Shown here piece after piece: positions 14,444 to 21,049 of a DNA stretch of 40,997 nt. Source of the DNA: Vibrio qingdaonensis (GTDB lineage Bacteria > Pseudomonadota > Gammaproteobacteria > Enterobacterales > Vibrionaceae); contig NZ_JAKRRY010000045.1 of NCBI RefSeq assembly GCF_026191675.1, positions 1 to 40,997 on the forward strand, given 5' to 3'. Under the pieces are notes generated by a model. The model had not been told where the DNA came from, made no database searches, and saw only the letters and a program-made list of their open reading frames with translations. Numbering within the stretch: the first letter of the stretch is position 1; every line of letters begins with the position of its first letter. A program made the translations under genes and the position numbers.

Positions 14444-14951
14444 ATGAAGATTGAAAAAAGAAGAATACTTGATTGCGACTATGCCGTATTCGAGGTGCCA
14501 ATTCGGGATAACATCGTATTTATGAAAGAAGCGTTATATTTGTCTGATAGTGATAAATATTTTGTTATTTGGGTTGACCGAGCGAGGTTCGAATCGGTTT
14601 GGTTTAAGTATGGTTGTTCGGTTGCTCCTGAGTTAGCGAGAGGCAATGAAGATACTTGGCGTAATGACTATAAAGTTTCATTATGCTGAAAAGGGGTTTA
14701 GCTTTGGAGTTGAAAATCCTGTGCCCCTGGCAAATATGACAACAAATAAAGACTATCCAAGTGTCGGTTTTATTAATGGCATCACTAGAACGATTTGGTT
14801 GTTGGCCAATGGTGCTCAATATTTTCCGGCGTTTGTTTTCGATAAGGAAGTCGCGAACAAGCTACATCGTTTTTTTGGTGTAAAAGGTTCGCGGGTACTT
14901 TCGAATAACGAACTATTTTTTCAATTGAATGAAAGAGGGTTTAGGACGTAG
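14444..14951 (+). pseudogene. Fertility-inhibition-like gene with a frameshift
   Basis: Two overlapping plus-strand frames are pieces of one protein. Frame A (14444-14689, AAGGGG before ATG) ends GNEDTWRNDYK then VSLC-stop. Frame B (14646-14951) continues FHYAEKGFSFGVENPVPLAN and FINGITRTIWLLANGAQYF. Joining them at 14672-14675 (one extra base at AAAG) gives the WRNDYKFHYAEKGF and NPVPLA order I associate with the plasmid fertility inhibition factor family (FiwA-like). Such proteins block conjugation of co-resident plasmids. Frame B has its own GAGAGG before ATG 14646, so a truncated product is possible. It reads against the flanking transfer genes. Confidence 0.62.
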
Positions 14952-15242
14952 ATAGGTTTGTTTCACGTTATCGTCAGGACTCTTCCCATACTTTAATGTG
15001 TAAAGGTGGGACAGATAGTCATCTAGTGTTGCGGCATTCATGGCTGAAAATTGTCCTTGCTCGGTGCTGAAGTATCCAGTGTGCTTTTCTATGGTCTCCA
15101 GAAGCTCTCGATATTCGTCCAGTTGTTTCTCAAGCCCTCTACCTATATCAAGCTTGTGTATGCTTATCGTCTTTGACTTACAGACGGCTTTGTCAGTGAA
15201 AGAAAAACATTGTTTAAGCCATATCATTATTTGTTCTCGCAT
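14913..15242 (-). CDS. Hypothetical 109-aa helical protein
   Basis: Starts MREQIMIWLKQCFSF with AGGGGAG 6 bp upstream. Its 3' end overlaps the end of the convergent plus-strand pseudogene by 39 bp. A coiled-coil-like stretch (LEKQLDEYRELLETIEKH) fills the middle. Family unknown; likely cotranscribed with the genes upstream. Confidence 0.6.
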   Translation of the reverse strand: MREQIMIWLKQCFSFTDKAVCKSKTISIHKLDIGRGLEKQLDEYRELLETIEKHTGYFSTEQGQFSAMNAATLDDYLSHLYTLKYGKSPDDNVKQTYLRPKPSFIQLKK

Positions 15243-15275
15243 CGATACTCCCCTTAGTTGATTGATAAAGTGGAA

Positions 15276-15785
15276 TTACTGCACCGTTTCTGGCGTTGGC
15301 TGGGTGAGTTTCCTGTCTCCCGTAGGGTAGATGATAATTGGCTGGTTTTTCCTTAATGGTTCTTGTAAGAGCTTGATAAGAAGCTCTGGCCCTGTATCGT
15401 CCGGATAGGCGATGACGTAAGGTCTCTTCAATCCTTGTTTTACAAATTGGTCATGAATGAACTCGCGGTGTTCACCCATAGAGAAAGCCATTTGAGAAGT
15501 TTGAAGTGCTTTGATATCACCCCAGTTCGTGATGCTATTGCCGATGTTCTTAACCTTATCGACGTAAAGCGCAATCAAAATGTCATCCGGCAACACAATA
15601 CCAAATCGCTTGAGAACAGCTTCAAATAGGTCAAAGACTTTTGGGTGAGGCGTTGGCTCATCAAGATTGGAGTAAATGGGGTCATCCTGGTCTTTGTCCT
15701 CGATGACGAGAAAGTAACCTTGCAATGGTCTGTCCCAACCGCAAAGAATGGAGTACTGATGGGTTTGAAAAGTACGTTGTGACAT
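15276..15785 (-). CDS. Hypothetical 169-aa cytoplasmic protein
   Basis: Starts MSQRTFQTHQYSILCGWDRP, a sequence that reads like a small single-domain protein; AAGGA lies 8 bp upstream. No signal peptide or membrane helix. The pattern GWDRPLQGYFLVIEDKD near the N-terminus is the kind seen in short conserved conjugative-element proteins, but I cannot name the family. It lies 12 bp downstream of the secreted Cys-rich protein gene. Confidence 0.65.
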   Translation of the reverse strand: MSQRTFQTHQYSILCGWDRPLQGYFLVIEDKDQDDPIYSNLDEPTPHPKVFDLFEAVLKRFGIVLPDDILIALYVDKVKNIGNSITNWGDIKALQTSQMAFSMGEHREFIHDQFVKQGLKRPYVIAYPDDTGPELLIKLLQEPLRKNQPIIIYPTGDRKLTQPTPETVQ

Positions 15786-15797
15786 AAATCGTTTTCC

Positions 15798-16304
15798 TTA
15801 GTAATAATGAGTTTGGCCAAAAAGCTGACCATTACGGTACACCTCGGTGTAACGCAGTGTTTTGGTGCAGTGAGCAGGGGAGCGAGTACGGTTTTCTCTA
15901 TCGATACGACAGCGAACCCCTTTAATGACCGTTGCTGGTACGGTCCTCCAAGCTACGCAGGTCTCTTGCCACTCTCCACCGCTTCGAATGGGTTTGGTTT
16001 GTGAGCAGACTTTATGGCTAGCGATTTGGGCCGCAATGCCATTTTGAGCGGTAAAATTATCAGCGCTTTGGGCTTTGGTGTTTGGAGAGTTTGTTAAGCA
16101 TTCATGAAACCCTGGAAGGGGGGACTTAAAGCTTTTTATTCGGTCCCAAAAGGCGCTGTGTGCTTCGCTACAACCAGTGGTGAAGCCTGTAGGTAAACAT
16201 AACCATATGCCGCACTCCGCGTCACTTGCTGCGCTGACGTTTGGGCTGTATATAGCGGATAGGGTGAGTAGCACTGAGCACCACTTGATGAGCATTATTC
16301 GCAT
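15798..16304 (-). CDS. Secreted cysteine-rich conjugation-associated protein
   Basis: A 168-aa protein with a signal peptide (MRIMLIKWCSVLLTLSAIYS, cleavage probably after NVSA-A near 25). The mature part has about eight cysteines, including CGIWLCLP, GFTTGC and paired C-terminal Cys residues, consistent with periplasmic disulfides. AAGGAG lies 8 bp before the start. The Cys pattern recalls TraL-like proteins of conjugative elements, a tentative match. Neighbours (VirB1-like enzyme, hypotheticals) support a periplasmic transfer role. Confidence 0.65.
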   Translation of the reverse strand: MRIMLIKWCSVLLTLSAIYSPNVSAASDAECGIWLCLPTGFTTGCSEAHSAFWDRIKSFKSPLPGFHECLTNSPNTKAQSADNFTAQNGIAAQIASHKVCSQTKPIRSGGEWQETCVAWRTVPATVIKGVRCRIDRENRTRSPAHCTKTLRYTEVYRNGQLFGQTHYY

Positions 16305-16315
16305 TCATCTTCTCC

Positions 16316-16501
16316 TTAGTTCTTGTTGTTCCCAAGTCGTGTTAAGGCTTCTTTCCTGACCTTGCGCCAGTACTCGATGTAATCCGGTGAAGGCGGTGTC
16401 AGTGAAAGTTTGAAACTGATATTGTCAGGAATGACGGTTTTATCGATGTCGCTAAGCTGCATAGCTACTTGAACATCGTGTTCAAAGGTTCGCTGTATCA
16501 T
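16316..16501 (-). CDS. Hypothetical 61-aa protein
   Basis: Starts MIQRTFEHDVQVAMQLSDID with GAGG 8 bp upstream, and lies 3 bp after the transglycosylase stop and 11 bp before the secreted protein start. The last third is basic (YWRKVRKEALTRLGNN). No family recognised; the tight spacing supports a real operon gene. Confidence 0.6.
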   Translation of the reverse strand: MIQRTFEHDVQVAMQLSDIDKTVIPDNISFKLSLTPPSPDYIEYWRKVRKEALTRLGNNKN

Positions 16502-16504
16502 GGG

Positions 16505-17035
16505 TTATCCTCGATGGAGAGTGTTTAATTGTTGATAGGTTTTCAAAACGTCAACGACATAACGTTGAGTTTCTTTATAAGGTGGAATGCCATTATATTT
16601 TTTAACGGCGCCTTCACCTGCGTTATAAGCCGCGAGAGCCAGACGAATGTTGTCGTACTTGCGAAGCAAGCGGCCAAGATGGGCGGTTCCTACCTCAATA
16701 TTTGAGGCAGGATGAAGTGGGTTGATGCCAGCCTTGATTGAGTGTACGTCCATCAGTTGCATCAAACCTTTGGCGCCTTTGTGGCTCACTGCGTTAGGGT
16801 TAAAGCCGCTTTCCTTCTTGATAACGGCGATAACGAGATTTTCAGGCACTCGGTATTGCCGGCTGAAAAGAGCAATGGCATCACAATACTTTGGGCAGCC
16901 TGATACTGGCCTTTGATAACTGGAGGTCCAGGCTTCTAAGTTTCGGGCTCCGGTATGGATACCCGCGAGACTCTCGGTGTTGAATAAGAGCAGCAGTATC
17001 CAGGGTGTAAAATACTGGCATAGTAACGGTGTCAT
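16505..17035 (-). CDS. virB1: VirB1-like lytic transglycosylase
   Basis: A 176-aa exported SLT-family enzyme with a signal peptide (ILLLLFNTESLA, cleavage near 25). The catalytic Glu is in IKKESGFNPNAVSHKGAKGLMQLM (about 72), followed by the usual NIEVGTAHLGRLL and LALAAYNAGEGAV motifs. It cuts peptidoglycan to make room for the T4SS channel and perhaps also the pilus. GAGAGG lies 5 bp before ATG 17035. In IncI systems the pilus operon has its own transglycosylase (PilT); here this single enzyme may serve both machines. Confidence 0.9.
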   Translation of the reverse strand: MTPLLCQYFTPWILLLLFNTESLAGIHTGARNLEAWTSSYQRPVSGCPKYCDAIALFSRQYRVPENLVIAVIKKESGFNPNAVSHKGAKGLMQLMDVHSIKAGINPLHPASNIEVGTAHLGRLLRKYDNIRLALAAYNAGEGAVKKYNGIPPYKETQRYVVDVLKTYQQLNTLHRG

Positions 17036-17118
17036 GGTTACCTCTCTGTTTGTGCGTGAATTGGACTTTTAGTCGAGGGTTGATATGATAGAAGGACAAA
17101 GCATCAAGCTTTGGGGCT

Positions 17119-17153
17119 GTCAGTTATGGCAGCAACAAGCTTTGCCAACTGAC
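17119..17153. repeat. Extended hairpin upstream of the coiled-coil gene
   Basis: GTCAGTT-AT-GGCA pairs with TGCC-AACTGAC across an 11-nt loop. It lies in the divergent gap between the VirB1 start (17035) and the plus-strand gene at 17200 and could be an operator or 5' UTR structure. Confidence 0.5.
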
Positions 17154-17199
17154 GATATTCACCAGGAAGCAAAGCTTCACGAACGAAAGGAAAACGAAC

Positions 17200-17505
17200 A
17201 TGAGTGATGAGAAAAAAATCGAGTTCTCACAATCAGATGTACTCAATGCGCTTTTACATCAACGTAACCATGAGCAGCATTACGCGACTCAAGACAACGT
17301 CGATAATGTGAAAGACAATCTCGCTCGTTTCGAAAAACAAACCAACAAGCAGTTTGAAAGCGTTGAGCAAGAAATCAAAGACGTCAAACAGGAAATAAAA
17401 GACGTTAAACAAGAAATCAAAGACGTAAGCTCTAAGTTAGACAAGCTTTTATTTGCGCTTCTTGCCATGTTCTTTGCGGGGTTTGCTGCGCTTTACTTCA
17501 AATAA
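17200..17505 (+). CDS. Coiled-coil protein with C-terminal membrane anchor
   Basis: A 101-aa protein from ATG 17200, with AAAGGA 8 bp upstream. Residues 30-80 form a coiled coil containing three tandem copies of a seven-residue unit (QEIKDVK), also visible as DNA repeats near 17370-17430. The last 22 residues are a hydrophobic helix (LFALLAMFFAGFAALYF). It is probably a tail-anchored inner-membrane protein. It is encoded against the transfer operon with its own terminator, so it may be an independent module such as an exclusion or regulatory factor; that is speculation. Confidence 0.75.
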   Translation: MSDEKKIEFSQSDVLNALLHQRNHEQHYATQDNVDNVKDNLARFEKQTNKQFESVEQEIKDVKQEIKDVKQEIKDVSSKLDKLLFALLAMFFAGFAALYFK

Positions 17506-17532
17506 TCTTCATTTGACGTTATTACCAAATTG

Positions 17533-17556
17533 CGGGCAGTCTTTACTGCCCGTTTT
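17533..17556 (+). terminator. Intrinsic terminator of the coiled-coil gene
   Basis: CGGGCAGT / ACTGCCCG with a CTTT loop and four Ts. It overlaps the last codons of the convergent minus-strand gene ending at 17543. Confidence 0.85.
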
Positions 17557-17752
17557 CTATGGGAGTCACCAGAAAACCTCGATGTTCATCACGCGCTAAA
17601 TAGCGGTGAAGGCGGTGTTTAGGGACGGTCCAGCGACGAAGCTCTGACCCAACCAGCATTTCCAAGATCACGAGTGGGGCGGTCGGCTTTGCTTTCGTTT
17701 TAATCGGTCTGCGTCTAGCTTTTCGCTTTTGTTTGGTATGGATTGAGGTCAT
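17543..17752 (-). CDS. Small basic protein, unknown function
   Basis: A 69-aa product with a very basic N-terminus (KQKRKARRRPIKTKAKP), 1 bp after the stop of the preceding gene, with GGGAG upstream. The basic tail could contact nucleic acid. Its 3' end lies inside the convergent terminator. Family unknown. Confidence 0.55.
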   Translation of the reverse strand: MTSIHTKQKRKARRRPIKTKAKPTAPLVILEMLVGSELRRWTVPKHRLHRYLARDEHRGFLVTPIENGQ

Positions 17753-17753
17753 C

Positions 17754-17939
17754 TCATAACTCCCATTGTTTTCTCAATGCTTGCTCCTCCAGAATATCTT
17801 CAATCCGTCGCCTGGTTATCACTGAGCACGCAGGGGGAGCGCTGTCTTTTTTGAGGTGGATAATCTCTTTGTTATCAACATTATCCATTGGGATGTCCAT
17901 ATCTGGTAAAGCGGTTGTGTCAAACGGTGTGGTATGCAT
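17754..17939 (-). CDS. Hypothetical 61-aa protein
   Basis: I start at ATG 17939, 9 bp after AAGGAG; the frame is open further upstream to 18047 but those codons overlap the candidate RNA and lack a start signal. The product (MHTTPFDTTALPDMDIP ... EDILEEQALRKQWEL) is acidic with a helical end. No family recognised; probably cotranscribed with the basic protein downstream. Confidence 0.55.
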   Translation of the reverse strand: MHTTPFDTTALPDMDIPMDNVDNKEIIHLKKDSAPPACSVITRRRIEDILEEQALRKQWEL

Positions 17940-18007
17940 AATGAGCGCTCCTTGTTTGGTCAAGGTGAGTAAAGAGAAGTTGATGTCAGGACTCAATACC
18001 GTCCTAC

Positions 18008-18212
18008 GCCCTAACGGGCTACCTGCTAAGCCTCGCTTCCCATTCAATGCTTTGGCATTGAACGTAAAGCGTGACTCTATGACATTGAGTCATGAATAGC
18101 GGCGGTGCTATTGATGTGCTGAGTGGTTTTCGGTATGGTGGGTTCGAATAGACAACCAGACTGACGAAGTCTGTTTTGGCGAGCAGGGCCCAACAACCCG
18201 CTCGCTTTTTTT
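18008..18212 (+). ncRNA. Candidate plus-strand small RNA of serial hairpins
   Basis: This 270-bp gap between minus-strand genes holds a row of perfect stems on the plus strand: GCCC / GGGC (18008), TTCAATGC / GCATTGAA (18043-18062), TGACTC / GAGTCA (18072-18092), AATAGC / GCTATT (18095-18112) and CAGACT / AGTCTG plus TTTT (18157-18177). A final strong terminator follows. T-runs sit only on the plus strand. No ORF of note. Candidate regulatory or antisense RNA; transcription is not demonstrated and no promoter is obvious. Confidence 0.5.
18179..18212 (+). terminator. Strong terminator of the candidate small RNA
   Basis: GCGAGC then GGG pairs with CCC then GCTCGC, with one A bulge, followed by seven Ts. 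The T-run overlaps the stop of the convergent minus-strand gene at 18211. Confidence 0.85.
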
Positions 18213-18816
18213 ATTGGCGTGTGAGCAACAGTTGATATCGTCGTTTGATGTCGCTGTCTTTGAAAACTGGACTCTTCTTCCAGTATTTGTATCGATAGAG
18301 TGTGAACGCTTGTAAAGGGGCGCGCCAATGTGATGACACTTTGCTTTCAACCGTCACGCCATACATTTCCAACATATCGGTATTTCGAAATTCCCCGTTC
18401 TTGGCCAAAAGTGGCGAGGTGAGGATTAAACGATGAACTCGATACGAAGGCATCGTGTTAATAAGCGCGATTAAGTCTCGATAGACGCCGCGATTAAATG
18501 GCGTCTCAATGTCGGTCAAATGGACGTTCAACTCTCGTTTGAATAGAGAAGGAATGAACGTCAGGTTTGGGTGCTCGGGTAATATGTAAGCAAAGCCGTA
18601 TAAGTAGACCAGTCCCATCAGCGTAACGAGTAATGGCCAAGTAACGTTAGGGATGGCTAAAGTCCCTCCCCAAAGCAAAAGCAAACTATTTACCGCCGTG
18701 GTTTGTAACCGTCGGCGTAGAAAATAATGAGGTGAGAAAGCTTGTTTTTTAAACGTGATAGCGAGCATCAAACCAACCAGCACGGTCAAAAGCGCATAGG
18801 CAAAGAGAATGTCCAT
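18211..18816 (-). CDS. Membrane protein of unknown function
   Basis: A 201-aa protein from ATG 18816 (GAGG 6 bp upstream; a further in-frame start lies at 18855). Hydrophobic helices at about 1-24, 45-60 and 65-82 are followed by a soluble C-terminal half of 110 residues with basic clusters (RYKYWKKSPVF). Probably an inner-membrane protein with a cytoplasmic domain. No family recognised. Separated from yqaE by a bidirectional terminator. Confidence 0.65.
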   Translation of the reverse strand: MDILFAYALLTVLVGLMLAITFKKQAFSPHYFLRRRLQTTAVNSLLLLWGGTLAIPNVTWPLLVTLMGLVYLYGFAYILPEHPNLTFIPSLFKRELNVHLTDIETPFNRGVYRDLIALINTMPSYRVHRLILTSPLLAKNGEFRNTDMLEMYGVTVESKVSSHWRAPLQAFTLYRYKYWKKSPVFKDSDIKRRYQLLLTRQ

Positions 18817-18882
18817 GAGAAGCCTCAGAGATAAAAGCGGTTTTGGGTTTGGCAACGAGTATTGTTTGGTCTTGGGGTATAA

Positions 18883-18910
18883 AAAAATAGGCGGTAATGC
18901 GCCTATTTTT
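18883..18910. terminator. Bidirectional terminator after yqaE-like gene
   Basis: AAAAATAGGCG / CGCCTATTTTT is a perfect 11-bp stem with a 6-nt loop and T-runs on both strands, 20 bp past the yqaE-like stop. Confidence 0.9.
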
Positions 18911-18929
18911 CAATCAATCTAGTGTTGGT

Positions 18930-19124
18930 TTATCCTTGGTCCATTTTTATATGCTTGAGCTTTTCGTCGGTTTTATAGTTACTGAGTGCATAAACGGACC
19001 AAAGGCTCGCAGGTATCCAGCCAATCAACGTCAGTTGAAGTATTAAGCAGAGAATACCCGCAATGGGGCGTTTGATGGTGAAGAACTGGAGCCAAGGGAT
19101 AAAGATGGCTAAAAAAAGTCTCAT
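18930..19124 (-). CDS. YqaE/Pmp3-family small membrane protein
   Basis: A 64-aa protein with two hydrophobic helices and the UPF0057/Pmp3 layout: LAIFIPWLQFF, then GILCLILQLTLIGWIPASLW, then VYAL. The family is linked to membrane potential and salt or cold stress, and it is normally chromosomal. AAGGAA lies about 10 bp before the start. Carriage on a conjugative element, just after the ANR regulator, may be cargo or protection of the membrane during transfer; that is inference. Confidence 0.78.
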   Translation of the reverse strand: MRLFLAIFIPWLQFFTIKRPIAGILCLILQLTLIGWIPASLWSVYALSNYKTDEKLKHIKMDQG

Positions 19125-19165
19125 ATTAATGGTTTCCTTGTTATGAGTTCGTTGTCATTCTGATG

Positions 19166-19411
19166 CTACGTGGTGACATCTTGTGTTTTTGGGCGTCCTC
19201 GTTTTGGAGAAGAGGTTATCGGTTTGTACTTTAAACAAAACTCATGACGATTTTCTGCCCATTTGATGTTGATGCTTTTGGTGGCGATGTCTGAAACGCG
19301 TTTCCAAGCTATCGCGGCTTTTTGATATTCTTGATTGCGCTCTAGTTCAGCCGCTTCTCGTGCGAGATCATAATAGCGGTTTTTCATTCCAGGTTGTTGA
19401 TGAAAGTGCAT
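19166..19411 (-). CDS. ANR-family transcriptional regulator with AT-hook-like tail
   Basis: An 81-aa protein with the ANR core: YYDLAREAAELER, QEYQKAAIAWKRV, NIKWAENRHEFCLK. ANR proteins (Aar of enteroaggregative E. coli is the type) bind AraC-like activators and some contact H-NS. The tail SPKRGRPKT looks like an AT-hook, which I do not recall as a usual ANR element. AAAGGA lies 6 bp before the start, overlapping the end of the protease gene. The plasmid also encodes an H-NS-like protein, so the two may form one circuit. Confidence 0.8.
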   Translation of the reverse strand: MHFHQQPGMKNRYYDLAREAAELERNQEYQKAAIAWKRVSDIATKSINIKWAENRHEFCLKYKPITSSPKRGRPKTQDVTT

Positions 19412-19414
19412 ATC

Positions 19415-20419
19415 TTATCCTTTCACCAGTCGGCGACGAAGTCCTAAACCTAGCAAAGCTAATCCAGACAGCAAGCCTAGAGAGCCGCCGCCACTTCCAC
19501 CGCCTGAACTTTCGTTGCCACTATTACCACCGGAATTTGTTTGAGGGTTAATTGAGATGGTTTCCGAATCACTCAAATGCAATGTGCCACTGCCATTAGT
19601 TTCAACTTCATAAGTACACGTCTCATAAGCATGGATGGTGTTATTCCCAAGACAAGTACCACCAACAATAGCTACATTGCCGTCGGACCAAGCACTATCG
19701 GATGTTGGATTGATATGAAGTGATTGGACGGTAACCGTTTGGGTTCCATTACCATTAACTACGGTAGGATAATGCCAGCCATCAATAGTGTTACGAATGA
19801 AGTCTTCGACATAGTGTAAATTAACTGCAAAGGTGTAACGGGTGATTTCACCTGTAAGTGATTCATCAGCAATTATTGAGTTAGTCAATGCAGAGATTTC
19901 ATTACTATCGTTTAAGTCAGGTCCGCCACTATCGCCATGTTCATTATAGCCATTGATAGCAGTTGTCTTTGTATACATGGGATAAGCTATGTTGTTGTAA
20001 CTACCGTCCACTGTTAGTGTTGATTGCCCCAGTGAAGAACTGGAGCCAAATCCTAGAGCTCGCAGGGTATCTCCATCACCGATAGTATCTTGCGTTAAGT
20101 CTGCAAAGAAGTGGATGTTAGTAGTATTGTGATTCTTAGGTAACGTCCAAATGGACACGTCGTAGCCATCATGGTTTATGTACTCTGGGTGATCATTTCG
20201 TGAACTGGCTGCTTGTTGCGTACCATCAGAAAATTGAATTATTCCGTCGTCTTTGCAGTGTGCGGCGGTCAATACATACCGCCCAGCAATAATGGTCCCA
20301 GTACAGTTGGCTTCTACAAGGTCATCATAGTTGTCCCAGATTAAAGGGGTGCCATTAACTACGGCCAGAGCATTAGCTGATAGTAATGAGGTAAGTAGGG
20401 GAATGAGTACCTTTTGCAT
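19415..20419 (-). CDS. Secreted trypsin-like serine protease with GlyGly-CTERM
   Basis: A 334-aa protein with a signal peptide (LIPLLTSLLSANALA) and an S1 trypsin domain: His54 in LTAAHC, Asp87 in YDVSIW, Ser164 in GDSGGP. After a Cys-containing beta domain comes a Gly/Ser-rich linker and GLLSGLALLGLGLRRR, a GlyGly-CTERM tail. In Vibrio such proteases (VesB type) pass through type II secretion and are anchored or released by rhombosortase, which must be supplied by the host. AAGGA is 9 bp before the start and a TATAAT box lies at 20456-20451. Embedded between pilus and T4SS genes, it may be cargo or modify mating surfaces. Confidence 0.9.
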   Translation of the reverse strand: MQKVLIPLLTSLLSANALAVVNGTPLIWDNYDDLVEANCTGTIIAGRYVLTAAHCKDDGIIQFSDGTQQAASSRNDHPEYINHDGYDVSIWTLPKNHNTTNIHFFADLTQDTIGDGDTLRALGFGSSSSLGQSTLTVDGSYNNIAYPMYTKTTAINGYNEHGDSGGPDLNDSNEISALTNSIIADESLTGEITRYTFAVNLHYVEDFIRNTIDGWHYPTVVNGNGTQTVTVQSLHINPTSDSAWSDGNVAIVGGTCLGNNTIHAYETCTYEVETNGSGTLHLSDSETISINPQTNSGGNSGNESSGGGSGGGSLGLLSGLALLGLGLRRRLVKG

Positions 20420-20450
20420 GCTGACGTTCCTTATCGGTTATTGTGTAAAT

Positions 20451-20456
20451 ATTATA
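20451..20456 (-). promoter_or_regulatory. Consensus -10 box of the protease gene
   Basis: TATAAT on the minus strand ends 31 bp before the ATG at 20419. The -35 region is weak (ATTCAA-like at the right spacing), so an activator could be involved. Confidence 0.45.
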
Positions 20457-20542
20457 CAATAAAGTGCGTATTGAATCGAGGCTAACAGTTTGTTTTATCT
20501 ATGATCGTTTGGTCTAAAAACGCCGTTCATATGATCGATTGG

Positions 20543-20575
20543 AATAGTAAAGGTAACACGATTACCTTTACTATT
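20543..20575. terminator. 14-bp perfect hairpin downstream of the secreted pilus-locus gene
   Basis: AATAGTAAAGGTAA / TTACCTTTACTATT with a CACGA loop, 10 bp after the stop of 20586-21032. U-rich in the stem but without a long T-run; probably the end of the pilus operon on the minus strand. Confidence 0.7.
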
Positions 20576-20585
20576 ATTGGACGGC

Positions 20586-21032
20586 TTACTTTTTATAAGC
20601 TTTTATTTCATAGGTAAAATTATAATGTCGAGCACTTGTGTAGGCCGCACATATTCGAGTATCACCATCATGAGTGAGTTGCTGAGCTACTCCTCTTGTG
20701 TGTGATGCTTCGTGGTTGGTTTGATCTTCATACACGCCATTAATGTAGACGTCATGTGTCCGCACACTGGCGCCCGATGGCGGTCGAACGTTAGTGCAAC
20801 TCGAACCTGATACACCATTGTAAATAATAGGGGTGTTCGATAAGCCAGATACAGGGTCTAGCGCCCTCACATCAATTCCCTCTTTAGGGATATTGACAGT
20901 TGAAGCGTTGTAGCTGTCGGTGATGGCTTGTTCACTTGCGTAGGCATCGGCTAAGGTCACTTTAGCTGTGACTGTTGTGGATGACAAAGCGCTAGCAAGT
21001 AGCGCGATGAGTAATGCAATATTGGGTTTCAT
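20586..21032 (-). CDS. Secreted protein at the end of the pilus operon
   Basis: A 148-aa exported protein from ATG 21032, 7 bp after AAGGAGG (the in-frame start at 21059 is weaker). The signal peptide MKPNIALLIALLASALSS ends near ATVTA-K. The mature part has two Cys residues that could pair (SGSSCTNV and TRICAAY). The last gene of the pilin cluster often encodes a tip or adhesin factor; here only a small secreted protein is seen and its family is unknown. Confidence 0.65.
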   Translation of the reverse strand: MKPNIALLIALLASALSSTTVTAKVTLADAYASEQAITDSYNASTVNIPKEGIDVRALDPVSGLSNTPIIYNGVSGSSCTNVRPPSGASVRTHDVYINGVYEDQTNHEASHTRGVAQQLTHDGDTRICAAYTSARHYNFTYEIKAYKK

Positions 21033-21049
21033 GATGAAGCCTCCTTGTG

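Noticed and set aside
17350..17440. Tandem repeats as a CRISPR or iteron array
   Set aside because: They encode an in-frame QEIKDVK heptad repeat in a coiled coil, with no spacers.
18131..18141. GGTTCGAAT-like T-loop sequence suggesting a tRNA
   Set aside because: No matching acceptor stem, anticodon arm or D-arm around it.
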